Origin: Ectobius pallidus | Taxonomy: Eukaryota; Arthropoda; Insecta; Blattodea; Ectobiidae | Direction: 5' to 3' | Length of the DNA: 64,000 nt | Assembly (NCBI GenBank): GCA_964059195.1 | Contig: CAXKWD010000001.1 | Coordinates: forward strand, 214,652,484 to 214,716,483 | Shown: one piece after another, positions 32,641 to 43,446 of the stretch | Layout of the letters: each line of letters begins with the position of its first letter | Position numbering within the stretch: position 1 is the first letter of the stretch | Notes under the pieces: model-generated | The model's database searches: none | The model's input: only the letters and a program-made list of their open reading frames with translations | Told to the model about the DNA's origin: nothing | Translations under genes and position numbers: made by a program

Positions 32641-33010
32641 ACTTACAAGGCGCGTCCATAAAGTAAGTTTCCCTGGGGCCGTCTACAGAAACAAAACACA
32701 ATTTCGTGGACATATATATTCCAACAAATACAGCAAGTATTCAGCTATTATTCAACAAATTTGCTACCGGAATTGAAACATCTGTCATACCGTGGAACCA
32801 ACTTCTGAATACCTATGTCGTAGAAGTCTGCCGCCAGGGATTTTAACCACTGTGTGACAAACATCTCATTTTCTGTCATTCTCTATCATTCTCTGTCATT
32901 TCTTGAGGTGTAGGAAAAGATGGAAATCACTGGGAACAAGGTCCAGGCTACAAAGTGAATATTTAAACACCTCCCAGGAAACTTGCTATAGTATATTTCA
33001 ACTTAAGCTT

Positions 33011-33379
33011 GATCCTGTTCAAAACAAAGGGGAGGAGAACTGACAGAGAGTTCGCGGAAAATTCGCATCATGTGACAAAACGTGATTGGTTAATGTCATT
33101 AGCATGCGCCATTATCAGGGTGTGGCTTGCTAGTGGAGAAGTACTGTTCGTAAGTTCATGCAACAATAATATCAATATTTACACGTGAAATAACAAACTC
33201 TCACTGGCATTGTCTTCATTATAGTATATTAATTAGCAAACAAAACAAAGGATTCATTGTTTACGACGACTCTGCGGGTGAGTTATACTGAGAATAAACA
33301 AACTACCAATATCACGGTGAAGACATGCGTTCTCACGTGCGGACTACGACAGCCATGCCTCTATGTCTTGAACAGGATC
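33011..33379 (+). mobile_element. Element Q, copy 1
   Basis: 369 bp; TIR gatcctgttcaaaacaaag, right end ttgaacaggatc. Second copy, inverted, at 57428..57788. Shared internal sequence 'caaaacgtgattggttaat' and 'tatttacacgtgaaataaca'. No coding capacity; TSD not resolved. Confidence 0.8.
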
Positions 33380-33403
33380 ATTCTTACTTGGGATATAATA
33401 TAG

Positions 33404-33610
33404 GTGTTTAAACATCCACCCTACAGCCCGGACCTCTCTCCCAGTGATTTCCATCTGTTCCTACACCTCAAGAAACAACAGAGAATGACAGAAATGTTTG
33501 TCACGCAGTGGCTGAAATCCGTGGCAGCAGATTTGTACGACACAGGTATTCAAAAGTTGGTTCCACGGTATGCCAAATGTTTCGATTCCGGTGGCAAGTA
33601 TGTTGAATAA
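33404..33610 (+). pseudogene. Mariner transposase C-terminal fragment
   Basis: 68-codon frame: HPPYSPDLSPSDFHLFLHLK, then VTQWLKSVAADLYDTGIQKL, VPRYAKCFDSGGKYVE and stop. The PSDFHLF motif holds the third catalytic aspartate of a DD34D/DD37D transposase, and the WL...A..YxxGIQKLVPRYxKC ending is the usual C-terminus. The first two catalytic aspartates are missing, so it is inactive. Confidence 0.9.
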
Positions 33611-33701
33611 TAGCTGAATACTTGCGGTATCTGTTGGAATATATATGTCCTCGAAATTGTGTTTTGTTCCTGTAGACGACTTACTTTATGAACGCGCCTC
33701 G

Positions 33702-34048
33702 AACAATACCACACAAATGTAATCGTTCTTGTCCCGAGAACAGTTTTTGTGAAGATTTCTATTGAATTTACTCTTAAATGAGCATCAAAAGAGTCGATCA
33801 CAATACCTGTATTGGATATTACAACATATTATATTTTATTGAAAACATCAGACCAATACATTTTAGTAGATTACAAAGGATCCTGAATTCTACAAACAGA
33901 AAGAACTGAGTGTGATAAAAAATGAAATTATTTAATGGTTAACAAATATAAATTTAGAGACAGAATATTATGTCCATAGAAAAAGATAGAAGAAGAGACT
34001 TATACTGTTACTAGAGTTGAAAAATAACAATGCTTACCGGTACCAACA
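33702..34048. other. No gene seen
   Basis: AT-rich between a mariner relic and a hAT MITE. Confidence 0.5.
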
Positions 34049-34056
34049 CTTTCCAT

Positions 34057-34687
34057 CAGTGGCGTAGTCAGAAAATTATTTCGGGGAGGGTCAAATGTGC
34101 CGCGGGAGGTTTGGGGGTATTAAGAGGTACGGGGGTTCATCCCCGGAAAATTAAAAAAAAAATGGAACTAAGGAGAATCACATTTTACGCTATTTTAGCA
34201 CTGAAAAACTACATGAGAATATGATAGGAGAAAAATTCCTCCGGCACTAGGACTTGAACCCAGGTCCTTTGGCTATTCGCGCCAATGCTCTACGAACTGA
34301 GCTAAGCCGGAGCTCAATTCACAGCGCCATATGGAACCTCTCTCCTAATATTCTTATGTAGTGTCCAACAGAAACAATAATCTTATATATAATGAATTCT
34401 TATATATCTAACTGAAAAACTAGATAGCAAATTTATTATTATACTCTAAGACATGCCAACTTAAACAAGAAATCATTACCTAAGTTATAATACTTATTAG
34501 GCCTTCTATTTATAAGAAAAGGTAAATAACACACGGAACAGTGGAAATAATAGGCCTGCATTTGCAAGTTTAATAAAATCATTAAATACTTGGCGAAATG
34601 AAGGTAAAATAACTTAAATAGAATTTTAGGTTTTGATTTCGGGAGGGGGTCCGAACCCCCTGGACCCTCCCGTTCCCTACTCCACTG
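34057..34687 (+). mobile_element. hAT-type MITE hosting a tRNA-like unit
   Basis: 631 bp; ends cagtggcgtagtcaga and complement of ctactccactg; perfect TSD ctttccat (34049-34056, 34688-34695). The sub-termini carry 'cgggagggt' and 'ggaccctcccg' inverted blocks. The interior holds an inverted-repeat unit with a tRNA-like gene (34206-34360). Confidence 0.93.
34239..34311 (-). tRNA. tRNA-like sequence in an inverted repeat (probable pseudo-tRNA)
   Basis: Folds as a cloverleaf: acceptor tccggct/tgccgga (6 of 7 pairs), D stem gctc/gagc, anticodon stem ttggc/gccaa with 7-nt loop gcgaata (anticodon GAA, but C instead of U at position 33), variable loop aggac, T stem ctggg/cctag with loop ttcaagt. 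Followed by ttttt, a Pol III stop. Inverted arms 'actacatgagaatat/agaatattaggagagag' flank it. Position 33 argues against a functional tRNA-Phe. Confidence 0.55.
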
Positions 34688-34701
34688 CTTTCCATTAAGG
34701 G

Positions 34702-35025
34702 AAGTTCAACTTTAAAGAAGAAAATGAATATTTTCAAAGCTCTGATATTGCCAGTTCTAACATATGCAGCTCCTGTATGGGCCTGTGCCATATCTTCCAC
34801 CTTAAAACCGTTACAAGTGACTCAAAACAAGGCTTGCTGACTTATTCTATACAGAATTATGTGCAGAAACATGAAGATTTAGAAATCCCATATATTTAGG
34901 AAACTCTTAAAGCAATCATTGAAAAATTTTACAGGAGTCCGAACTCAATAATTAAAAACATAGAAAATGATACTGTGAAGGACTTTTCTAAATATAGGAA
35001 AGCCTGCTATATCACAAGACTGTAA
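34702..35025 (+). pseudogene. Jockey-like LINE reverse transcriptase C-terminus
   Basis: Reads SSTLKKKMNIFKALILPVLT, YAAPVWACAISSTLKPLQVT, QNKAC, then a TGA, LILYRIMCRNMKI and, in a shifted frame, EIPYI, stop, ETLKAIIEKFYRSPNSI. The TYAAPVWxxA ... LQxxQNKxLR pattern is typical of Jockey-clade RT ends. Frameshifts and stops make it a relic. It follows directly on the TSD of the hAT MITE, which may have landed in it. Confidence 0.8.
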
Positions 35026-35125
35026 AAAAAATGTCCATTGATACGTCATTCATCGCTGTAGGCTTAGTATTAGTTGAGAAATAGGGATGTTTATTGTAAG
35101 CCCTTAACATGTAAAAAGATACAAC

Positions 35126-36090
35126 AAAATCTGATGTGAAATTCACATAACTTCCTCTTCCCAAATAAAAAGTTAGCCTCTTAGTATGGAGCCGTTTTCC
35201 AGAAAATCGAAAGAAAAAAAAACACGTCGTGTTCATGCAAAGTCCCCTTAAAAATAAGAGAAAGTCGTCGCCAATCTTCGTGTCACATCCCTTAAAGGTA
35301 CCTAACCCAAATAGCCTGCAAAATTTAGTTTTCGTACAATTTTCCGTTACAAAAGCGCGTACTTAGAATGGGTTAGAGAATTTTTTCGAAAAAAAAAAAG
35401 ATGATTCAAATAAAAGTTTTTAGCTCTTGGTATAAGTAACCCATGTGCAAACTTTAAAAAGAAAATCGTTAGAGTCGTTTTCGAGAAAACCGCGTAAAAC
35501 GAAAATTTCTTCAGGTAAAGTCCCTTATAAAATAAGAGAAACTTGTCGCCAATCTTCGGGTGATATCTTCAGAAGTTACCTGACCCAAATACAACATTGT
35601 TTTCGTACGATTTTCCGTTACAAGAGGCCGTATTGCAAAGAAGGCGTATTCACAGTGGGTGGCTTATAACTACCCTTCAGAGAATATGTTCGAAGAAATG
35701 TTTCAAATAAAAGTTTTAGCTCTTGGTATAAGTAACCCATGTGCAAACTTTAAAGAAAATCGTCAGAGTCGTTTTCGAGAAAATCGAAAATTTCTTCTGG
35801 TAAAGTCCCCTTAAAAAGTAAGAGAAACTTGTCGCCAATCTTCGGGTGACATCTTCAGAAGGTACCTGACCCAAATACAACATTTTGTTTTCATACGATT
35901 TTCTGTTCTGGAGCTAGACTGTTCACAGACATCCACACACACACACACACAGACAGACATGTTTCTGAAAATAATATGTTTAAATTCAGGGAACCTCAAA
36001 ACGTGTATTTAGCCTATGTTAAAAACTCAACTCCGAATTTGGGGGTCGAATACAATACTTCCTCTACCTATAGTACGGGAAGAGGAAGTA
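35126..36090 (+). mobile_element. HLN-2 copy with internal tandem units
   Basis: Starts 'atctgatgtgaaattcacat' (hairpin), 'aacttcctcttcccaaataa', has three ~210-250-bp internal repeats ('gagtcgttttcgagaaaa', 'cttgtcgccaatcttcgggt'), a (CA)n near 35935, and ends 'tagtacgggaagaggaagt'. GCCTA insertions at TA at 35309 (as GCCTG) and 36009. Confidence 0.8.
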
Positions 36091-36091
36091 A

Positions 36092-36915
36092 AAATATTAT
36101 GCTACACATTCCTTAAGTGCATTGAAGAATCTCGTCATGTCTCTCGAACTCTTTCTGGGTCTCCAATGATGCACTTATTACACTTGGATCGCAATGTACT
36201 ATAACATATTTATAGCTAAATCTACGTAATGATTTTTTTTCAACATCATTGAAGGTATGTAACACCTTTACGTGATAAAGAATTTAAAAATGGCTTTCTG
36301 TTTCAGGAGAATACTAAAATGATAATACACCTGTCGCGTCCTTACAAACGACGGCAGATGAGGAGTGTCACATGTGTCTGTGATGGATTTGAGTGAAAAG
36401 TGAACAACGGGCATTGTTACCTGTGTCATATACAGGCAGAGTATAAAAACTGGCTGGGCACAAATCCCGTTTCTTTAGTTGGTCACAGAGACTGCGATTG
36501 TAAGGGTTAAAATAATATTTTGCACGACATAACTAATTACTGGTACTTACGAATATTGTTGCCGTTGATCGTAACTCGACATTCCCACACGCAATCTAGT
36601 TGCTATGAAAATAAAAGCGATGGTAGCGTTTCATGCGGCTCTTACCAAACATTTCTTCATGGAAATCAGCTGTATTTTAGAGTACACCCTTGGTATAGTC
36701 CAGTTACTCATTGCATGGCCAGGCGGCTTCCTTTTATTAGGAGGGAAAGTTTGCCGACAGCTCAACCCATGACCTTTATTTTTACGTCACCAATCAGTTA
36801 GTTACCCCAGTCAATCAAAATCTAAGAATGTCCTGTGACGGCTGTGACAGCTACTCGTCAAATGTTTCTACATGTTTGGAATAACAACAGTGTTCCTAAA
36901 GTCCGGAAACACGGG
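36092..36915. other. No gene seen; possible core promoter
   Basis: A TATA box (TATAAAA at 36442) followed about 35 bp later by 'tctttagttgg' has the spacing of an insect TATA/initiator pair, plus strand. The open frame after it (36520-36801) has no known similarity. Confidence 0.3.
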
Positions 36916-37158
36916 TGCGCGGGCAAAGAGAGTTAAGTCCACCATCCTCAAATTGCGATATGTCCATAGAGTTATAAATAAATATGTTCTCTACATTTGT
37001 GTTAAGTCCAGTAAGTTATATTAAAAAACCTACGGTACTTATGGATGTGTGCATCATGGGTTTATCCATCTCTAAAGGGATGTTGGGCGAGAAAAGTGTG
37101 TTAAGTCACTCTAATTCGCAGTAACTAGAAAGTGGACTTAACTCTCTTTGCCCGCGCA
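36916..37158 (+). mobile_element. MITE with 27-bp TIRs
   Basis: 243 bp; perfect TIRs starting tgcgcgggcaaagagagtta and continuing agtccac. The interior is unrelated to other families. TSD not clear, so superfamily is open. Confidence 0.8.
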
Positions 37159-37650
37159 TTTATTACACAAAAGCTAGAAATTACACTCTTATCTTATTTT
37201 CAAACAATTAAAATGTGCACGGTGTATTTTACATTTTTAATTTAATATTTCAGTTGTTTAATGATATCTCAAAATAAAAATTAATAGTCGACGTCATTCT
37301 GTCTTTACAAAGACCTCTGACACTGTCACATTTATAACATCGTTTGACATTTCAATGGAAAAGCTTGAAGATTCGCTACATTTAACTAATTCACAGTCGT
37401 AACGGAATTCAATAGCAACAGCTTCCTGCCTCGAAATAATTAGAATACTCGATTCTCGCGGTTTCTTTGTTTGTCAAAACTGAAGCTAAATTTATCGAAA
37501 AAGATGAAAGCGTGGGATGCGATTCTAGATGACAGATCTGTAGTTTCACTTCAGAGAAAACTCTAGTTTTTCTCTCACCTTCGCAGCGCTAGGCCTATTT
37601 AGTTGGCAGTTCTGAACATGTCTTACATTCATACGTTACTATTTATTTTT
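37159..37650. other. No gene seen
   Basis: AT-rich; TAGGCCTA near 37599. Confidence 0.5.
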
Positions 37651-37654
37651 AGGT

Positions 37655-38222
37655 TAATTAAATGACAGAATGGTACTTTATGAGATTGTGTGGGGGACGG
37701 AAAATGCCTGTCCGTCTGTCTGTATGCGGCATAACTCAAACACGCTTTATCGGATTTTCATGAAACTTGGTATACGCATTTATAACGTCCATGGGAAGAA
37801 GCATATTGATTTTGGACAAAATCGGTTGACCGGTACCGGAGTAGTGCCCAATTTAGTGCCTATTTTATGGTATTTTATTAGAATTTATCAAATGCAAATC
37901 AATTCTCATGACAACAATTGTTTAATAGATAGATAGATACATAGATATTTTATTCCAAAAGACCAAGTGGTCATAGAAAAGTCAATTGCAATAATATACA
38001 GTAGTGTTCATATACGGTTTTGGATGTTGCAATACAGTTAGCTTTGACAAATAACACTACCCAAATATTCCTTCACATATGGTTATCAAAACTTTAGACC
38101 TCTGTTCTTCCGTAAGCCCTGCTTAATGAAACGATCTGGAGCTTAACTCGGAAATCGATTTAAAAAATAACTTATTTTCTGCAGGTCATAATTGCAATTA
38201 TTACTGATTAAACAAAGGAATG
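37655..38222 (+). mobile_element. HLN-1 copy 7, with an 80-bp insertion
   Basis: 5' 'cagaatggtactttatgaga', body, then a block at 37922-38000 ('gatattttattccaaaagac') not in other copies, then 'agccctgcttaatgaaacga' and 'aattgcaattattactgatt' before it runs into the next copy in opposite orientation. Confidence 0.75.
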
Positions 38223-38475
38223 ATTTACACTTGATAAATTCTTTCTAACATATTACCATAAAATATGTATAGGCTCTAAATTGGGTATTACTCCGGTACC
38301 AGTCAACCGATTTGGTCCAAAATCAATAGGCTTCTTCCCATGGACATTATAAATGCGTATTCCAAGTTTCATGAAAATCCGATAAAGCGTATTTGAGTTA
38401 TTGCGCGTACAGACAGACGGACGGACATTTTCCCATCCACCACACACGATCTCAGAAAGTACCATTATGGCAATT
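38223..38475 (-). mobile_element. HLN-1 copy 8 (head-to-head with copy 7)
   Basis: 5' half of HLN-1 in reverse: 'tcaaccgatttggtccaaaa', 'ttccaagtttcatgaaaatc', 'cagacagacggacgg'. Joins copy 7 at its 3' side without the hairpin. Confidence 0.75.
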
Positions 38476-38820
38476 AGTAACTATTATCACAGTTATCTGA
38501 CTTTGAAATTCCGTGTCCTGTAAAATATCAAATAACACATAGGCTACGACTCACTACCACTGAAGCGATCCTCTTCTCCTGTTGAAGGTAAATTAGTGAA
38601 ATTTTTGCAAGCTGAATTAGCAGTCTTCAGAAGCGTGGGAGACAGCGGTCTAATGATTACCCACCAGATTTCCTATAAGGCTCATTATTGGTTTAAGATG
38701 GATTCAACAAACTGTAATAAAGCGAGCTTATGTTGAAGACGAGAGCAGAAATTTCTTCAACTTAGAAATCTGCTAGAAATGTATTACAGTCAACAGTTGA
38801 TGACTACCATTCGTTCTCTA
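38476..38820. other. No gene seen
   Basis: Unique-looking; no motif recognised. Confidence 0.5.
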
Positions 38821-39217
38821 AAGGCTAGTTTACATGACGAAATTAGGTTTCGTAACTGAGTTTCGCAACTGTTTTTTACTTGAATGCGCAGGCGCTAGAT
38901 GTACTGGCGACAATGAGTTACGATACTACGCAGTTTCGGCTGATTTCAACTTTTCACGAACCATAGTTATAATTTTGAGATTATACGCTTATTTAGCTTG
39001 TTCGCATTTCGTAAAATAAAATGGGAAAGTGAGGAAATTGTGAAATGCCTGTATTCATACGTGTTTCAAACGTTTATATGGACTTTTAATAACTTGAACT
39101 TCAGAAATAACATGAAATGTGCGGTTGCATTGGAAAGAAAATGAGTGTAATTAGATTCACGAAATCACTTTCATGAAAGTGGTTACGAAACCTAGTGTCA
39201 TCGTGTAAACTAGCCTT
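38821..39217 (+). mobile_element. MITE with ~37-bp TIRs (piggyBac-like?)
   Basis: 397 bp; aaggctagtttacatgacga and complement tcgtgtaaactagcctt, then 'ggtttcgtaact' on both sides. A TTAA sits at the right edge and CTAA at the left, which suggests a piggyBac-type TTAA target, not proven. Confidence 0.75.
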
Positions 39218-39221
39218 AACA

Positions 39222-39891
39222 TTTAGTGACACTAAGCGAGGGTGGCACTAATACGAAATTTAGTTTTTAAAATAAAAACGGCATAATACAGTGCTGTATT
39301 AATTTACTGTACTATATTATGAAAGAAAATTATGTAAAAGGCAAATAGAGAACTTTAGCACAAAATAAAATACTGTACAGTAACACGATTTATTACAGTA
39401 GCCTAGATGTCCAGTGCTACAGTACACAAAGGGGTTGAAAATAATGTAAGTGATTAACTGTAACTGAGTAACAGAAGTGTAGTGTTCAACAGCTGAAGGG
39501 ACACTGGACTATAAGAAATGAAAATTTGAAATGTGTCTTTGTATGAAGGGCTCTTTCTACCTGCTCCACCCTCACGCAGGCTGTCTGTGCGACTTCTTAA
39601 CATAGCTTTCTAATTCCACCGCACAACATTAATTTACAGTTATGTTTCTTAAACAATCTTCCTAACATTGGCGCCAGCTTTAAAAGAATTCTGCAACTGA
39701 AAGAGAAATCACTGCAAGCTATATTTTGTAAAAATCTTGTCGTATATTCACTGGCACTAAACGAATTGGCACAGTAACGAGGCTTCTTATGATTTTATAT
39801 GGGAGAAGATTCGTTCACTTGCATTTATTGGCACAGTGCAAGGGTGGCACTGTAAAGAGGGGCATTACATCGAGGGTTGATTGTAGTACCT
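39222..39891 (+). mobile_element. Pogo/jerky-type non-autonomous element, degenerate
   Basis: The right end 'ggcattacatcgagggttga' plus TTGTA, and the left 'gcgagggtggcactaatacg' are inverted relatives of the pogo/Tigger terminal pattern (cagtcaaccctcgatgtaa). The left tip is lost next to the preceding MITE. No coding capacity. Confidence 0.6.
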
Positions 39892-40825
39892 CTACCAGTC
39901 AAGTCCAGTCAAATTAGGCAAGGTAAGTGCTGTGTTAGATCAAGAGTCTATAAGTTTTATGTTTCAAATTTGCCTCTGGGGTAATTGGCGCAATGCGCCA
40001 ATTCTTTGCCGCGTGTGTTTGTCATATCCTGTGCAGGCTCTGGCTTGTAGCGTTGCCACGCCAGTTCTGTTGAGTTAGTTGTGATCCAGATGCAGCAGTG
40101 TACAGGCATGCGTTGCAATTGCTCCTAATTGGCGGGACAATTTTCGCTCTGTATACTTAGTGCTCATCTTCAATTCCACACCAATTTGCTCCTTCATTGT
40201 TAGGCAGCTCGCGTGTGAAGTTCCGGGAATCATATTGTATTTTCAGTGCAATTTACAATTATTTCCATTGTGTTCGTAGCCTAGCCACCACGTGTAGTGA
40301 AACAAAGAACTCGGTGCTAGCGCTTGTATATTCTATTTGGCGGGAGTGTTGTATTGCTCCTAGAAATAGTAACTGTATTTAACCACATCTATCATATTCT
40401 TGTTGAGTGTTTATACAATTTTTCATTATTCAGAGTTCAGGATTCCTGAAAATATATTATTGCAAAACCCTCAAATCTAAATCTCTGTTCCAGCTGACCT
40501 ACAGTCCTAGCTTCCTTTGTGTAATCTTAAGTGGTTTAAAAATAAACCTGGTCCTCCGAAAAACCTATCATTTTGTTCAAAGTTTGTAGGCGATTTTTGT
40601 TAATCCATGCCTTAAATTCACGAGGCACTCATTTTAAAAACCCGTCCCGGACTGCATAGAAAACGTTATGACAATCATTAGACTCATGAAAGGGAAAGGG
40701 ATTTTTCATTTTGTCACTTGTGAAAAATCCGCAACCCGGCCGGAAATTGTACCTGGACCGCCGGGGGGGGGGAAGACAGGGGCACTATAATGATAATATT
40801 TTATACGTAGGCCTACTATGAAATT
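39892..40825. other. Unique, GC-richer segment with E2F-like motifs
   Basis: Higher GC than flanks and no repeat match in the window. It has a 21-bp palindrome aattggcgca-a-tgcgccaatt (39983-40003) and two further ttggcggga-type motifs (near 40129 and 40337). A good splice-donor-like 'caaggtaagtg' is at 39919. Two 60-aa frames have no similarity. Could be a promoter/first-exon region; unproven. Confidence 0.3.
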
Positions 40826-40975
40826 CAAGTAGGAAATATAAACAAAATAGTCACAGCCGTTATAGAGAAAATAGATAAAAATGACATTCTTATCATGTAA
40901 AGTGGTAGAAAAAGTAAGAAAAAATCATCGCCATCGTCTATCTCGCTTACAATGACTCAAATATTATTATTATTT
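40826..40975 (+). repeat. Divergent HLN-2 fragment
   Basis: 'cagccgttatagagaaaata', 'tcatgtaaag', 'atcatcgccatcgtctatct' follow the HLN-2 order with many changes. Confidence 0.45.
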
Positions 40976-40989
40976 TTCAGTCTGTAGAG

Positions 40990-41707
40990 CAGGGGTTCCC
41001 AACCTGGGGGTTGTGAGACTCTTCTTAGAGGGGTGTGTAACAATTTGAAATTAATATTTTGAATTAGTGTTGTTGCCTTGTCGGTCGACAAGAATTTTTA
41101 TTCGGTTAACTTTAACCAAACAATTACACAAACACATACCGTAATTAACAAGAATAACAGAACAGTGTGAATTTACATTTTTATAATCTTACAAATTGTA
41201 ACTATATTTTCCCTGTCATATTAAAAAGTCATATCTTGTCCTCAACACATTTATAGTAATTTGGAAATCCAAATACGATACACAAGTGATCTGCGTTGTG
41301 CTCTGTCAAACATAGAACCTAATATCTGAGAGCAGGTGAAAGCAAAACAGTGCCAATCATCTCACTAATATTCAGTTTTTAACTCTACATTGGACATTTG
41401 TGTTTCTACATTTAACTTTTTGTATGAACTGTACTGAGACTCAGATAAGATTCACAATAATTAGATATGCATTTTCGTTTATTACATCTGTGTGTGAGAC
41501 AGCAAAAGCATCACAGGATAAATAAGAATAATAAAAGAGGCCAGCAATATTAATTTTATTTTTACAAGTATTATAGGGACCTTTTAAAGTACAAAGTACT
41601 GACAATCACGTTTTTAGGCCTTCTTCTCCCCATCACTATCAAAGGGGGCGTGAGGATTTCATGATATTCGAAGGGGGGCGTCAGCTGAAAAAGGTTGGGA
41701 GCCACTG
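40990..41707 (+). mobile_element. hAT-type MITE (Charlie-like ends)
   Basis: 718 bp; caggggttcccaacct and complement of aggttgggagccactg; TSD ctgtagag / ctgcagag (7 of 8). The CAGNGGTTCNCAACCT terminus is the classic hAT-Charlie motif. Confidence 0.9.
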
Positions 41708-41788
41708 CTGCAGAGCATAGTAATGCCATAGACTAAGTCTAGAATAAAATGGATGTAAACAATATAATGCTCAGATACTTACTGTGTC

Positions 41789-42235
41789 ACAAAAAAAAAT
41801 CGTTCAATTCATTAAAGGCTTTATTGAGCAGCCAATTTATAATTCTCTAATACGGTAGTTCTGTCAATTTCAATTAATACTTCTATTGGAAACTTATTAT
41901 AGACTTCTAAGGCCATAATTTCTTAATGCTGCACCGTCTTTGTTAGCCTGCATTTTGGTATGTGTGCAAGATTTTGTTCCCTGGTATCATAATTATGCAT
42001 GTCATTTCTCCACGAGAATTTAGAAATGTTATCTTTTAGAAATATTAGCAGTTCAAAGAGATATAAACTAGCTAGAGTCATGATTATTGCATTTACGAAT
42101 AGATTTCTGCAGTGAGCTCTAAAACTAGAATTTGTTAAAATTCTAATTGCTTTCTTCTGTAAGAAGAAATACATCACTTATTAAATTACAATTTCCATAT
42201 AAAATAAGAATTCCGAATTCCCACATGTTGTTATA
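41789..42235 (-). pseudogene. LINE reverse transcriptase C-terminus (CR1/Jockey-type)
   Basis: An 84-aa frame with FFLQKKAIRILTNSSFRAHC, RNLFVNAIIMTLASLYLFEL, HNYDTREQNLAHIPKCRLTK, then a stop and continuing similarity (ALEVYNKFPIEV, LENYKLAAQ). LQKKAIRI(L/I) ... C(R)xLF ... LxSLYxxE ... TR is the normal end of the RT region. Upstream it reads WEFGILILYGNCN. Frameshifts show decay. Confidence 0.87.
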
Positions 42236-42245
42236 AGACCTGAAG

Positions 42246-42955
42246 TCTAATAAAATCAGGTAAACTGATCTAACAAAGTGCCAGTATGCTGTTGTTTAAT
42301 CAATTATAATTGTAATTATGATATGCAGAAAATAAGTTTTTTTTTTTTTTAATTTGATTTCCGAGGTAAGCTGCAGATTCTTTCATGAAGTAGAGTTTCA
42401 GGGAGAACAAAGGTCTAGTCTTTTTTAATCAGCTCTAAAACGTCCAGCATCAGCAGAACTATACATATTTGTGATATTTTGACAATCGCACACCCACATA
42501 AAAATACAAATTGGCCGGCTACGGGAATTGAACCAGGAACAAACAAAATGTGAGTCCAAGACGTTACCATCTCAGTTACCTCGCTCAATTTAACGATCTA
42601 CTTTCATAAGTGTATGTGAAGGAATAATGTTATTTGTCATAGCTAACTATATTGCAATTTCCAAAGCCGGATATGAATACTGTAATACAATATGTTGTCA
42701 TGAGAACTGATTTGCATTTGATAAATTCTTTCTAATATATTACCATAAAATAGGCACTAAATTGGACTCTACTCCGGTACCGGTCAACCGATTTTGTCCA
42801 ATATCAATTGTCTTCTTCCCACGGACGTTATAAATGCGTATACCAAGTTTCATGAAAATCCGATAAAGTGTATTTGAGTTATCACGCGTACAGACGCACG
42901 GACAGACATTTTCCCTTCCCCACACACTCTCATAAAGTACCATACTGGCACTTAA
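42246..42955 (-). mobile_element. HLN-1 copy 9 carrying a tRNA-like insert
   Basis: Hairpin ATCAGGTAAACTGAT at the 42250 side, 'cttcttcccacggacgtt', 'cataccaagtttcatgaaaa' and 'ctggcacttaata' at the other end. A tRNA-derived block at 42475-42610 ('gacgttaccatctcagttac', 'gggaattgaaccaggaac') is also present at the same place in copy 10. Confidence 0.83.
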
Positions 42956-43446
42956 TATTGACGATTGCTCGATAACTAGAAAGAAGTGCGAAACTATCAA
43001 ACGTAAAATAATTGTAATTAACTCGCTTCCTATATTGCCCCACATAAATATTAAAATGCAGAAGGCAGCTCTTTTTATAGTACAAAACTATAACTGATTT
43101 AATGAGGGTGGGAGAAATGAATATGAAATATTAACTTCATGTTGTAATATTAATACCGCATTACATAATCACGCAGGCTTCCCACGAAATTCTCCGAATG
43201 TTATATCCCGTGATGAGAATGATACAGTATCACATTATCCAAACTTATATTTTTTTCCCCGTTTGTATGCAATAATTCAGCTAGGCCTGACACATTATCA
43301 ATGCAATACGCACTCCCTCATTTAAAATTAATTATTACTTTCTGCAATAATATCGCATTTCAATATATCCAGAGGGGGATTTACCACTAGGCTATCCTAG
43401 GCTCTTGCCCTGACAAAAAATAGGGAAGTTAAAGGTTTTTCTTTAA
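42956..43446. other. No gene seen
   Basis: AT-rich; TAGGCTA at 43395. Confidence 0.5.

Larger units (their letters stand above)
32646..33701. mobile_element. Mariner-derived foldback, copy 2 with nested insertion
   Basis: TIRs caaggcgcgtccataaagta and complement (ending actttatgaacgcgcctcg). Left flank TA; right flank mutated to AA. Contains a transposase C-terminus on the plus strand (33404-33607) and an inverted copy on the left arm. The Q element (33011..33379) is inserted near the centre. Confidence 0.82.

Noticed and set aside
37670..37936. Recurring peptide-like frame (YRIFMKLGIRIYNVHGKK) in several places, as if a gene family
   Set aside because: It is one frame of the HLN-1 repeat, appears on either strand with stops and indels, and lacks a common start; it reflects repeat copies, not a protein.
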